From positions 186,001 through 250,000 of the forward strand of contig NZ_KB892035.1 in assembly GCF_000373645.1 (NCBI RefSeq): a stretch of 64,000 nucleotides of DNA. The letters run 5' to 3'. Made by a program: the position numbers and the translations under genes. The DNA comes from Streptomyces sp. ATexAB-D23. GTDB taxonomy: Bacteria > Actinomycetota > Actinomycetes > Streptomycetales > Streptomycetaceae. The notes under the pieces are model-generated. The model was not told the DNA's origin. It saw only the letters and a program-made list of their open reading frames with translations, and searched no databases. Below are positions 16,252 to 24,381 of the stretch, one piece after another (the stretch's first letter is position 1; each line of letters opens with the position of its first letter).

Positions 16252-17550
16252 GTGCGCAGACGATCCATGCTTTTCGCCGCGGGCGCGGCAGCGCTGAGCA
16301 CCCAGCTCGGCGGCCGCGCCTTCGCCGCTGCCACGGGCAGCGGTCCGATCCTGGACCACACCACCCCGGTGGACCTGGACGGCAGCGAGTACGTCGACCT
16401 GTCGAACCGGGCCGCCGTACTCGCCCCGCTCACCGCGGGGACCATCGTCGTCACCTTCCGCACCACCAGCCACAACCAGGCGATGACGCTCATCAGCGCG
16501 TCGGACCCGACCGCCCCTTCGTCCAACATCACGCTCAACCTGAACGGGGGCGCCCTTCAGTTCTCCGTACGCGAGAACGGCGCCGTCCTCGTGAATGTCA
16601 TGACCCGGACACGGTATGACGACGGGGAACTCCACACCGTCGCCGTCACCGTCGACCCCTCGGGCACCCGCCTGCACGCCGGTGGCCGTACGGTCTTCGA
16701 GACGGCCGCGCACCCCTTCTTCGGCAGCGTCTCGAAGCTCACCGCCCTGTCACTGGGCCGCAACACCGACAGCGACCACCCCGGCGGCGAGTGGTTCTGC
16801 ACCGCCACGATCGAGCGGGCCGCGGTCTGGGACCGGGTGCTGAGCGAGAGCGAACTCGTCGCGCAGTGCCCGCGCCCCGACCTCGCCGACCTGGGCCGGC
16901 TCTCCGTCGTCCTCAACAGCAACACCCCGGCCACCTGGGTCATCACCGGCGACAGCATCACGCACGGCGCGCTGCACACCAACGGCCGGCGAAGCTACCC
17001 CGAGCACTGGACCGAGCGGGTCCGCTGGGAGCTGGGCAAGCCGAAGAACCGGGACTTCGTGATCGACTCCGGGGTGAGCGGCGCGACCAGCGCCGAACTC
17101 GTCGCGCAGTTCGCCCAGCGGGTCACCGCGTTCTCGCCGCACGTGGTCTCGATCATGATCGGCACCAACGACATCGCCACCCCGGGCCTCGGCCCGGACA
17201 CCTACCGGTCCAACCTCGTCTCGCTGGTGCGCTCGGTGCGCGCCCTGCCCGGCTCACCCGTGCCGGTGCTCCAGGCCCCCAACCCCGTCGACCCGGCGAA
17301 GTGGCCGGGGCGGGTGGAACTCTCGGGGTACGCACGGGTGATGGGCGAGGTCGCGGCCCAGGAGAACACGGTCTTCGTCGACCACTACAACGACTGGCTG
17401 ACCGGCAACGGCGGCCAGGTCCCCCTGTCCCTGCTCAGCGACGGGCTCCACCCCAACGAGCGGGGCCACCACCGCATCGTCCTGAAGATGATCAGGGCGC
17501 TGCGGATCTTCGAGGCGGACAGCCGGGTCTGCTCCCTGGACATCCCCTAG
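16252..17550 (+). CDS. Secreted LamG-like lectin domain plus SGNH/GDSL esterase
   Basis: A 432-residue exported protein. A Tat-type signal peptide begins RRRSMLF and ends in RAFA (about residue 25). A LamG/sialidase-N-terminal-like beta-sandwich follows (about 30-205: LDGSEYVDLSNRAA, TIVVTFRTTS, LSLGRNTDS). The SGNH hydrolase domain (about 222-425) has S235 in GDSITHG, a block II glycine (DSGVSGATS), N306 in GTND, and D397/H400 in SDGLHPN. Placed before the sialidase gene with a 75-base gap, it may remove O-acetyl groups from sialic acids before cleavage. The GTG start has GGAGG 8 bases upstream; an in-frame ATG at 16165 belongs to the duplicated leader. Confidence 0.85.
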   Translation: MRRRSMLFAAGAAALSTQLGGRAFAAATGSGPILDHTTPVDLDGSEYVDLSNRAAVLAPLTAGTIVVTFRTTSHNQAMTLISASDPTAPSSNITLNLNGGALQFSVRENGAVLVNVMTRTRYDDGELHTVAVTVDPSGTRLHAGGRTVFETAAHPFFGSVSKLTALSLGRNTDSDHPGGEWFCTATIERAAVWDRVLSESELVAQCPRPDLADLGRLSVVLNSNTPATWVITGDSITHGALHTNGRRSYPEHWTERVRWELGKPKNRDFVIDSGVSGATSAELVAQFAQRVTAFSPHVVSIMIGTNDIATPGLGPDTYRSNLVSLVRSVRALPGSPVPVLQAPNPVDPAKWPGRVELSGYARVMGEVAAQENTVFVDHYNDWLTGNGGQVPLSLLSDGLHPNERGHHRIVLKMIRALRIFEADSRVCSLDIP

Positions 17551-17625
17551 CCCGGCAGCCGCGAGTCCCCCCAGCAATCTCCCACCCTTCGAGAAGCAGC
17601 AACCTTCCGAGAAGAGAGATCGTCC

Positions 17626-19062
17626 ATGCAGCGAACCGTCCCAGTCGCACTGATCGGCGCCACCCTGATGGTGGTCGCCGCGACCGGTACCGCGCAGGCC
17701 GCCACGCCCGCCCCCGGCACGCTCACGTCCCAGGACCTGACCGTCGACGGAGTCGGCTCCCCCCACTACCGCATCCCCGCCCTGACCACGTCGAACAAGG
17801 GCACCCTGCTCGCCGCGTACGACGCCCGCCCCACCCTGGGCGACCTGCCGTCCCACATCAGTGTCGTGCTGCGGCGCAGCACCGACGGCGGCACCACCTG
17901 GCAGGAGCAGAAGGTCGTCCGCTCGGACGCCGCACCCAAGGGCTTCGGCGACCCGAGTCTGCTGGTCGACCGCACCACCGGCCGCATCTTCCTGTTCTAC
18001 GCGGCCGGCGAGAACCAGGGCTTCTTCGGCTCGGCCACCGGCAACGACGAGAGCGACCCGGACGTCCTCCAGGCCGACTACAGCTACTCCGACGACGACG
18101 GGGTCACCTGGACCCACCGCCGCATCACCAAGCAGATCAAGAACCCGGCCTGGGGCGGCATGTTCGCCGCGTCGGGCGAGGGCATCCAGCTGCGCAACGG
18201 GCCGTACAAGGGCCGGCTGATCCAGCAGTACGCCATCCGCGACAACGGGGCCAACTACGCGGTCAGCGCGTACAGCGACGACCACGGCGAGACCTGGAAG
18301 ACGGGCACCCCGGTCGGTCCGGGCGGCGACGAGAACAAGACCGTCGAGCTGAACGACGGCAGGATCATGCTCAACAACCGCTCGGCGCCCTACCGGACGA
18401 TCGCGTACTCCTCGGACGGCGGGGTCACCTACACCCCGTTCGTCCAGGACACCCAGCTCCCCGACCCGGCGAACAACGCCTCGGTCATCCGTTACGCCCC
18501 CGACGCGGCGTCCTCCGACCCGCAGTCCTCCTGGCTGCTGTTCAGCAACACCGAGGCCACGTCGCGGAAGAACCTCACGGTCAAGATGTCCTGCGACAAC
18601 GGGAAGACCTGGCCGATCAAGAAGGTGGTCGACTCCGGCGCGGCGGCCTACTCGACGCTGACCCGGCTCCCGGACGGCCGACTCGGCCTGCTGTACGAGC
18701 GGGGCAACGCCGAGCACATCACGTACGACTCCTTCGACCTGAAGTGGCTCGGCGGGACCTGCGCCGACATCACGATCACCCCGCCGGCCACCCTGAAGGC
18801 CGGCACCACCACGGAGGTCACCGTCCGGGTCGTGAACCGGATGGACGTCACCCGCGGCGCGGGCACCCTCGACCTGACCGTGCCGAGCGGCTGGACGACC
18901 CGGCAGGTGGCGTTCCCGGCGACGCGTCCCGGCGAGGGCGCCAACATCAAGGTGCCGGTCACGATCCCGGCCGGCGCCTCCGGTGACGCGACGCTGACCG
19001 CGACCTTCCGGTCGGACGGCAAGGCGGCGTCGGGCAGCAGGACGGTGACCCTCACGCCGTAA
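17626..19062 (+). CDS. nanH: Secreted exo-alpha-sialidase with C-terminal NEW3-like domain
   Basis: A 478-residue exosialidase (GH33). Signal peptide 1-25 (ends AQA). The six-bladed propeller carries five Asp boxes (STDGGTTW, SDDDGVTW, SDDHGETW, SSDGGVTY, SCDNGKTW). Active-site candidates are R49 of YRIP, R205 and R314 (carboxylate-binding arginines), D73 (acid/base), and the nucleophile pair Y342 in AYSTLT and E358 in LLYERG. Residues about 385-478 resemble the NEW3 beta-sandwich found on bacterial galactosidases and sialidases. It releases terminal sialic acids from host or environmental glycans. It probably shares a transcript with the upstream SGNH gene; a ribosome-binding site GAAGAGAGA precedes the ATG. 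Confidence 0.95.
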   Translation: MQRTVPVALIGATLMVVAATGTAQAATPAPGTLTSQDLTVDGVGSPHYRIPALTTSNKGTLLAAYDARPTLGDLPSHISVVLRRSTDGGTTWQEQKVVRSDAAPKGFGDPSLLVDRTTGRIFLFYAAGENQGFFGSATGNDESDPDVLQADYSYSDDDGVTWTHRRITKQIKNPAWGGMFAASGEGIQLRNGPYKGRLIQQYAIRDNGANYAVSAYSDDHGETWKTGTPVGPGGDENKTVELNDGRIMLNNRSAPYRTIAYSSDGGVTYTPFVQDTQLPDPANNASVIRYAPDAASSDPQSSWLLFSNTEATSRKNLTVKMSCDNGKTWPIKKVVDSGAAAYSTLTRLPDGRLGLLYERGNAEHITYDSFDLKWLGGTCADITITPPATLKAGTTTEVTVRVVNRMDVTRGAGTLDLTVPSGWTTRQVAFPATRPGEGANIKVPVTIPAGASGDATLTATFRSDGKAASGSRTVTLTP

Positions 19063-19117
19063 CCGCGGGGGCGGTGCGCGCCGCGACGCCGTCCGCCTCC
19101 GCCGGCCGGCCGGGTGC

Positions 19118-19813
19118 TCAGGCGGGCAGCGCGCCCGTCAGCGTGGCCATGTCCACGACCCGGTCGGCCGCCTCGGCCACCACCGGGTCGTGGGTGGCGA
19201 CGACGGCGACGCAGCGGTCCTCGCGGGTGCGCGCGGCCAGCAGCTCGGCCAGCTCGCCGGCCTGGGACCGGTCGACGGCCGCGGTCGGCTCGTCCACGAG
19301 CAGCAGCCGGGGCGACAGGAAGAGCGCGCGGGCCAGGGCGACGCGCTGGCGTTCGCCGCCCGACAGCTGCTCGGGGCGGTGGCGCAGCCGGTGCCCGAGA
19401 CCGACCGCGTCCAGCGCCTCCTCGGCCCGCGACCGGTATCCGCGGGGGCGCCGGCCGCTGATGTACGCGGCGGCCAGGAGCTGTTCGACCGCGGGAAGCC
19501 CGGAGAGCAGGTTGCCGCTCTGGAACATGTAGCCGATGCTCTCGCGGCGCACCCGGGCGCGCCCGGCGTCCGTGAGGGCCGCGAGGTCCTCGCCCCCCAG
19601 CAGGACCCGGCCGGCCCCGGGCCGCAGCAGGGCGCCCGCCACGGCCAGGAGCGAGGACTTGCCGGAGCCGGACGGGCCCACGAGGGCCGTCATCACGCCC
19701 GGTTCGAAGGTGAGGCCGAGGCCGTCGAAGACGGTGGTACGGGTGTCGCCCCGCCCGAAGGCGACGGTGACGCCGTCCAGTTCGAGGGGCCCGGGTCGCG
19801 TCGGCTCGTTCAT
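19118..19813 (-). CDS. ABC transporter ATP-binding protein (LolD/MacB type)
   Basis: A 231-residue ATPase with Walker A GPSGSGKS, Q-loop MFQSGNLL, signature LSGGERQR, Walker B LLLVDEPTAAVD and H-loop ATHD. It partners the FtsX-type permease encoded just upstream (ATGA overlap). Systems of this type move lipids, peptides or antibiotics outward, or act as mechanical signalling devices. The divergent TetR gene suggests drug or metabolite efflux. The pair sits inside the sialic-acid locus but has no copy of its operator. Confidence 0.9.
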   Translation of the reverse strand: MNEPTRPGPLELDGVTVAFGRGDTRTTVFDGLGLTFEPGVMTALVGPSGSGKSSLLAVAGALLRPGAGRVLLGGEDLAALTDAGRARVRRESIGYMFQSGNLLSGLPAVEQLLAAAYISGRRPRGYRSRAEEALDAVGLGHRLRHRPEQLSGGERQRVALARALFLSPRLLLVDEPTAAVDRSQAGELAELLAARTREDRCVAVVATHDPVVAEAADRVVDMATLTGALPA

Positions 19814-20925
19814 CGGTTGGCTCCCAGCATGGTCAGCGGGTCGGCGGAGGTGACCCGCCGCAGGGTCAGTGCGGTGCCGGCGAGCCCCACGGCCGCGACG
19901 GTGCACATGGTGGTGACGAGGGTGGCGGCGGGAAGGCTGAACGGCACCTGCTCCCCCACGAGGAGCCCGACCGCCGCGGCGAGGACGGCGCCCCCGGCGG
20001 TGCCGGCCACCACGACCAGGGCCGCCTGGACGACGGTGTGGGCGAGCAGCCGCCTGCGGGAGGCCCCGAGGGCGCGGAGCAGGGCGAGTTCGGGGCCGCG
20101 CTGCACGGTCCACACGGCGAAGAAGGCGCCGACGACGAGCGGGGCGATCAGGTAGAGGAAGACCTGGATCGAACTCATGGTGACGCGTTCGCCGGTATAG
20201 CCGGGGGCCGCCTCGTACGCCTCCTCCTTGGTGAGCGTGGTGGTGGAGTGGCGCTCGTCCAGGTCCGCCGCCGGTGTGTGGGCCGGTGAGCGCAGGGCGA
20301 GGGCGCTGAACTGGTCGGGGACGGCGGTGGCGGCGGGTGCGCCGGGGGTGCTGAACCGGATGCGCTGCCAGGTCTTCAGCGGGACGTAGGCGGCGGGCAC
20401 ATGGCCGTAGCTGAGGCGTCCGGTGGCCCCGACGACGCGCAGTTCGATGCCGAGCCGGTCGATGACGAGGGTGTCGCCCACGGCCACTCCGTCGTCGGCG
20501 AGGGCGGCGGAGATCACGACTGTGCCGGCGTCGGCCGCGGTGAGGCGGCTGCCGCTGGTGACGTCGGGGCTGAGGAAGCCGGCGGGCTGCACGCCGAAGG
20601 CGGCGAGGTCGACCTCGGTGCCCCGGTCGGTCGTGCCGCGGGTGATCGAGACGCCCAGGGGCGTGGCTTCGGTGCCCGCGTCCTCGCGCCAGGCGTCGGC
20701 CGTCTTCGTGTCGAGGAGGCTGCGGGCGAACTGGTCGGACCGGGCGTCGGACGAGAAGACGAGGTGCGAGGCGGGCAGGCCGCGCAGGGCGGAGACGGTG
20801 TCGTCGCCGAGGCCGGTGGTGAAACCGGAGACGATGCCGACGAGTGCGGCGACGAGCACCACGACGGATCCCATGAGCGCGAAGCGCCCTCGGGCGGCAC
20901 GCAGCTCCAGCAGAGCGAGGAACAC
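19810..20925 (-). CDS. FtsX-like ABC transporter permease
   Basis: A 371-residue membrane protein. One N-terminal helix (about 15-38) is followed by a large extracytoplasmic region (about 40-235, MacB-PCD-like: SRLTAADAGTVVISAALADDGVAVGDTL) and three C-terminal helices with the FtsX core LALLRALGASRRRLLAHTVVQ. This is the short, single-repeat form that works as a dimer with a LolD-type ATPase. The ATG lies 115 bases from the divergent TetR gene. Confidence 0.9.
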   Translation of the reverse strand: MFLALLELRAARGRFALMGSVVVLVAALVGIVSGFTTGLGDDTVSALRGLPASHLVFSSDARSDQFARSLLDTKTADAWREDAGTEATPLGVSITRGTTDRGTEVDLAAFGVQPAGFLSPDVTSGSRLTAADAGTVVISAALADDGVAVGDTLVIDRLGIELRVVGATGRLSYGHVPAAYVPLKTWQRIRFSTPGAPAATAVPDQFSALALRSPAHTPAADLDERHSTTTLTKEEAYEAAPGYTGERVTMSSIQVFLYLIAPLVVGAFFAVWTVQRGPELALLRALGASRRRLLAHTVVQAALVVVAGTAGGAVLAAAVGLLVGEQVPFSLPAATLVTTMCTVAAVGLAGTALTLRRVTSADPLTMLGANR

Positions 20926-20960
20926 GGCGGTTCCCTTCGTGGAAGGTTTTAGGGACGGTG

Positions 20961-20977
20961 CGTCGCTAACTTAGACG
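20961..20977. promoter_or_regulatory. Candidate TetR operator between permease and TetR genes
   Basis: The palindromic core CTAA-C-TTAG (20966-20974) with CGTC and GACG flanks lies in the 115-base divergent intergenic region, 36 bases upstream of the permease start and 64 upstream of tetR. The arms are imperfect by one base. Confidence 0.45.
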
Positions 20978-21040
20978 ATGGGGACGCCGCGTCCCCAAGT
21001 GGGGGGCCCTGGGGGACGAAGGGGCTTCTAGACTGGGCGG

Positions 21041-21625
21041 ATGCCCCGGATCAGCGCCGCCACGGTCGCCGAGCACCACGCCCAGCAACGGCTGGCTCTG
21101 GTGCGGGCGGCGCGCGAGCTGCTGGAGGGCGGCGACGCCGACGCGGTGACGTTCGCGGCGGTGGCCCGGTCCACCGGCCTGGCGCGCAACAGCGTCTACA
21201 AGTACTTCCCCGGCCGGCCCGAGCTCCTCGCGGCCGTCGTCGAGGACGCGATGCCCCGCTGGACCGACGCGATCCGGGCGGGCATGGCGGCGGCGCACAC
21301 GCCCCGGGAGCGGATCGCCGCCCATGTGTCCGCGCAGCTGGAGCTGGTGCGGACCGGTGAGCACCGGATCGCGCAGGCGCTGGCCGGGGTGCGCGACGCG
21401 AACCTGGTCCGGGAGAGCGCCGGCCGGGCCCACGCGGAGCTGCTGACCCCGCTGATCGGCGCGCTCACCGAGCTGGGCGAGGACGATCCGCGCCGCACGG
21501 CGGTCCTGCTCCAGGGCATCGTGAACGCCGCCACGACGGCGATCGAGGCGGGCGACGACTACGCGGCGGTGTCCGGGCGCGCGGTCCGGATGGCGGTCAC
21601 GGCGGTCACGGGCGCCCCCGCCTGA
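21041..21625 (+). CDS. TetR/AcrR family transcriptional regulator
   Basis: A 194-residue regulator. The N-terminal helix-turn-helix (about 15-65) contains VTFAAVARSTGLARNSVYKYFPGRPELL; the C-terminal ligand domain is helical. The variant ARNSVYKYF (Asn in place of the usual Gly/Pro-type turn residues) fits a subgroup common in Streptomyces. It is divergent from the ABC pair at 19118-20925 and presumably represses it. The ligand is unknown. Confidence 0.88.
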   Translation: MPRISAATVAEHHAQQRLALVRAARELLEGGDADAVTFAAVARSTGLARNSVYKYFPGRPELLAAVVEDAMPRWTDAIRAGMAAAHTPRERIAAHVSAQLELVRTGEHRIAQALAGVRDANLVRESAGRAHAELLTPLIGALTELGEDDPRRTAVLLQGIVNAATTAIEAGDDYAAVSGRAVRMAVTAVTGAPA

Positions 21626-21637
21626 CGCCGCCCGCTC

Positions 21638-22324
21638 TCAGCCGGCGTTCAGCCGGTCCCGGATGCCGTCGAAGTGGGTGCGCATCGCCCGTACCGCGCG
21701 TTCACCGTCGGCCGACGCGACCGCCTCCACGATCTCCCGGTGCTGGGAGCAGGTGACCCAGGGGTCCTGGTGGCCGTCGTCGAAGTCCTCGCGCACCCGG
21801 TCCATCGCCGCCCAGAACGCGTCGAGCACCTCGCTGAGCAGGTGGTTGTCGAGCGAGGCGTAAAGGGCGAGGTGGAAGGCCCGGTCCGTGGCGCGTGCCA
21901 CCCGTCCGCCGCCCGCTTCCGCCTCCATCTTCTCGACGAGCCCGCGCAGCACGTCGATGTCCTCGCCCGGGACGCCGGCCGCGACGGTCCCGACGAGCCC
22001 GGCCTCCAGCGCCTCGCGCACCCTCATCAGCTCGGCGAGGCCCGGCTCGCCCTGGCGGTGGCGGACGGCCGCGCGGAAGGCCAGCCCCTCGGCGAACGGC
22101 GACAGGGAGAGCGAGCCGACGAAGGTCCCGTAACCCCGGCGGATCTCCACGACATTGACCGCCTGGAGCGACTTCAGGGCCTCCCGCACGGAGACCCGGC
22201 CGGCCTCGAAGAGGTCCATCAGCTCGGCCTCGGTGGGCAGGGCGTCGCCCGGTGCGAGGCGGCGCTCCAGGATGAGTTCCTTGATCCTTCGCTCGATGTC
22301 CTGAGCCATGGTGGGCCGCGCCAC
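21638..22324 (-). CDS. FadR-subfamily GntR transcriptional regulator (copy 2)
   Basis: A 228-residue regulator with winged helix (about 6-70: DALPTEAELMDLFEAGRVSVREALKSL and wing GYGTFVG) and a C-terminal FCD domain. It is clearly paralogous to the regulator at 14123-14842; both share the residues SVREA in the recognition helix. The GTG start has GGGAGGA upstream; an ATG 15 bases later is an alternative. It is divergent from the nanA-nanK-nanE-nanT operon and beside operator 4, so it likely controls that operon and may cross-talk with copy 1. Confidence 0.9.
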   Translation of the reverse strand: MARPTMAQDIERRIKELILERRLAPGDALPTEAELMDLFEAGRVSVREALKSLQAVNVVEIRRGYGTFVGSLSLSPFAEGLAFRAAVRHRQGEPGLAELMRVREALEAGLVGTVAAGVPGEDIDVLRGLVEKMEAEAGGGRVARATDRAFHLALYASLDNHLLSEVLDAFWAAMDRVREDFDDGHQDPWVTCSQHREIVEAVASADGERAVRAMRTHFDGIRDRLNAG

Positions 22325-22351
22325 AACGTCCTCCCGAGGTGCCTTTGCCCC

Positions 22352-22382
22352 TTGACCGGTCGCAGGAGCATCTGATTAAGGT
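22352..22382 (+). promoter_or_regulatory. Candidate promoter of the nanA-K-E-T operon
   Basis: TTGACC (22352-22357), 19-bp spacer, TAAGGT (22377-22382), with the operator 15 bp further downstream. The spacer is one or two bases long, so the -10 assignment is tentative. Confidence 0.5.
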
Positions 22383-22397
22383 GAAGCAGACATAGGA

Positions 22398-22420
22398 CAT
22401 CTTACGTCTCACGTCTCGAT
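22398..22420 (+). promoter_or_regulatory. Sialic-acid regulon operator (site 4, nan operon)
   Basis: CATCTTAC-N7-GTCTCGAT, preceded by GGA. It is the least symmetric of the four sites but has the same length, the same 7-bp spacer and the same position after the -10. A half-site, CATCTGAT, also lies at 22369-22376. Confidence 0.7.
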
Positions 22421-22474
22421 CCGGGTAGCCGTTCGGTCCCGGACCGGCATCCCGATCAGCTGGAGCCTTCCACC

Positions 22475-23434
22475 ATGTCTCTGACCGCACCGCTGCGCGG
22501 CGTCGTCCCACCGGTCTGCACCCCGCTCGACCCCCGGGGGGAGGTCGACACCGCGTCCCTCGTCCGGCTCGTCGAGCACCTCATCGGCGGCGGCGTGCAC
22601 GGGCTGTTCGCGCTCGGCTCCACCAGCGAGGTCGCCTACCTCACCGACGAGCAGCGTGCCACGGTCCTGGAGACCGTCGTCAACGCCACCGACGGCCGCG
22701 TCCCGGTCCTGGCCGGGGTCATCGACACCACCACCGCCCGGGTCGCCGAGCACGCCAGGGCCGCCGCCGCGCTCGGCGCCGACGCCCTGGTCGCGACCGC
22801 GCCGTTCTACACCCGCACCCACCCCAAGGAGATCGCCGCCCACTTCCGCCGGCTGCGCGCCGATGTGGACCTGCCGCTGTTCGCGTACGACCTCCCGGTC
22901 TCCGTGCAGAGCAAGCTCTCGGCGGCCCTGGTCCGTGAGCTGGCCGAGGACGGCACGCTGGCCGGGCTCAAGGACAGCAGCGGCGACGAGGGCGGGCTGC
23001 GCAGGCTCGTGGTGGAGCTCGGCGGCCGCGAGGGGCGCGCGCACGGACCGGTCCCGGAGTTCAGCATCCTCACCGGTTCCGAACTGACCGTGGACGCGGC
23101 CCTGCTGGCCGGCGCCGACGGGGTCGTCCCCGGTCTCGGCAACGTGGACCCGGCCGGTTACGTACGGCTCTACGACGCCGCGCGCGCCGGGGACTGGACG
23201 CCGGCCGCCAAGGAGCAGGAGCGGCTGATCGAGCTGTTCGCGATGGTCGACGCCGGCCCCGAGGCGGACATGGGCCGCAGCTCGTCGGCGCTCGGCTCGT
23301 TCAAGGCGGCGCTCCAGCTGCTCGGCGTCATCGCGTGCGGCGACACCGCCTTCCCGCAGATCCAGCTGTCCGCCCAGTCCGTCGCGCTCGTCGCCCGACG
23401 GCTGCGCGACGCCGGTCTGCCGCCGGTCCGATGA
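22475..23434 (+). CDS. nanA: N-acetylneuraminate lyase-like aldolase (copy 2, nan operon)
   Basis: A 319-residue class I aldolase of the DHDPS/NAL superfamily with Y in FAYDLPVS and the Schiff-base lysine in GLKDSSGD. The pyruvate loop reads GSTSE rather than the usual GS(T/S)GE. It is the first gene of a translationally coupled operon with nanK and nanE, which makes cleavage of sialic acid to ManNAc and pyruvate the most likely role. It is about half identical by eye to the copy at 7361-8296 and has a short extra loop (VELGGREGRAHGPVPE). Confidence 0.88.
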   Translation: MSLTAPLRGVVPPVCTPLDPRGEVDTASLVRLVEHLIGGGVHGLFALGSTSEVAYLTDEQRATVLETVVNATDGRVPVLAGVIDTTTARVAEHARAAAALGADALVATAPFYTRTHPKEIAAHFRRLRADVDLPLFAYDLPVSVQSKLSAALVRELAEDGTLAGLKDSSGDEGGLRRLVVELGGREGRAHGPVPEFSILTGSELTVDAALLAGADGVVPGLGNVDPAGYVRLYDAARAGDWTPAAKEQERLIELFAMVDAGPEADMGRSSSALGSFKAALQLLGVIACGDTAFPQIQLSAQSVALVARRLRDAGLPPVR

Positions 23435-24381
23435 CGCGTCCGGCACCGGGCCCCGTCGTCGGCCTCGACCTGGGCGGTACGAAGATCGCCGCCGCGCTGT
23501 TCGGCGCGGACGGCGCGGTCCTGGCCCGGCACAGCAGGCCCACCCCGGCCCAGGAGGGCGCCGACGCGGTGCTCGACGCGCTGGCGGCGGCCGCCGCCGA
23601 GGTCGACCCGGGCCGCCGCGCCGCCGTGCTCGGCATCGCGGCGGCCGGGGTGATCGACCCCCGCAGCGGCATGGTCACCAGCGCCACGGACTCGCTCCGC
23701 GGCTGGGCCGGCACCGCGCTGGGCGCCGGCCTGGCCGACCGCACGGGCTACGCGGTGGCCTGCGACAACGACGTACGCGCCACCGCGGGCCCCGAGCTCG
23801 ACGCGCTGCGCGCCGAGGGCAACGAGCACGCCTCCCTGCTGTTCGCGGCCATCGGCACCGGCGTCGGCGGCGCCCTCGCGTCCGACGGACGGATGCTGCA
23901 CGGCGCCTCCGGCATCGCCGGGCACCTCGGCCACCTGCCGAGCCCGGAGGCGGCCCAGCTGCCCTGCACCTGCGGGGCCACCGGCCATCTGGAGGTCATC
24001 GCGTCCGGGCCGGGCATCGCCGCCCACTACGCCCGGCTGGCCGGTGCCCCCGTGGACCGGCTGGAGACCGTCGCCGCCCGCGCCGCCGAAGGCGACGCCG
24101 ACGCCGTCACCGCCATCACCACGGGCGCGGCGGCCGCGGGCCACGTCCTCGGCGGGCTCGCCAACGCGCTCGGCCCCGACCGGGTCGTCGTCGGCGGCGG
24201 CGTCCCGCGCATCGGCGCGCTGTACGAGGACGCCCTGCGCGCCGCCTTCGCCGCCGAGCTGATGGGGCCGCTGCGCGGGCTCGTACCGCGCGCCCCGCTG
24301 TTCGGCCACGACGCGGCCGTGCTCGGCGCCGCCGCCCTCACCACCACCCTTCCCCTCCACCACCCGGGAGCTCTCCGATGA
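23431..24381 (+). CDS. nanK: ROK family N-acetylmannosamine kinase
   Basis: A 316-residue sugar kinase. The N-terminal phosphate loop GLDLGGTKIAAAL, the catalytic aspartate in CDNDVRA, and GTGVGGAL are ROK features. It phosphorylates ManNAc at C6. The zinc motif is CTCGATGHLE (C179, C181, H186): the third cysteine of the usual CxCGxxGCxE is histidine. It overlaps nanA and nanE by ATGA at both ends, which indicates coupled translation. Confidence 0.9.
   Translation: MTRPAPGPVVGLDLGGTKIAAALFGADGAVLARHSRPTPAQEGADAVLDALAAAAAEVDPGRRAAVLGIAAAGVIDPRSGMVTSATDSLRGWAGTALGAGLADRTGYAVACDNDVRATAGPELDALRAEGNEHASLLFAAIGTGVGGALASDGRMLHGASGIAGHLGHLPSPEAAQLPCTCGATGHLEVIASGPGIAAHYARLAGAPVDRLETVAARAAEGDADAVTAITTGAAAAGHVLGGLANALGPDRVVVGGGVPRIGALYEDALRAAFAAELMGPLRGLVPRAPLFGHDAAVLGAAALTTTLPLHHPGALR

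Noticed and set aside
19118..21625. TetR/ABC cassette as part of a mobile element
   Set aside because: No transposase, integrase, direct repeats or tRNA was seen at its borders; composition matches the surroundings.
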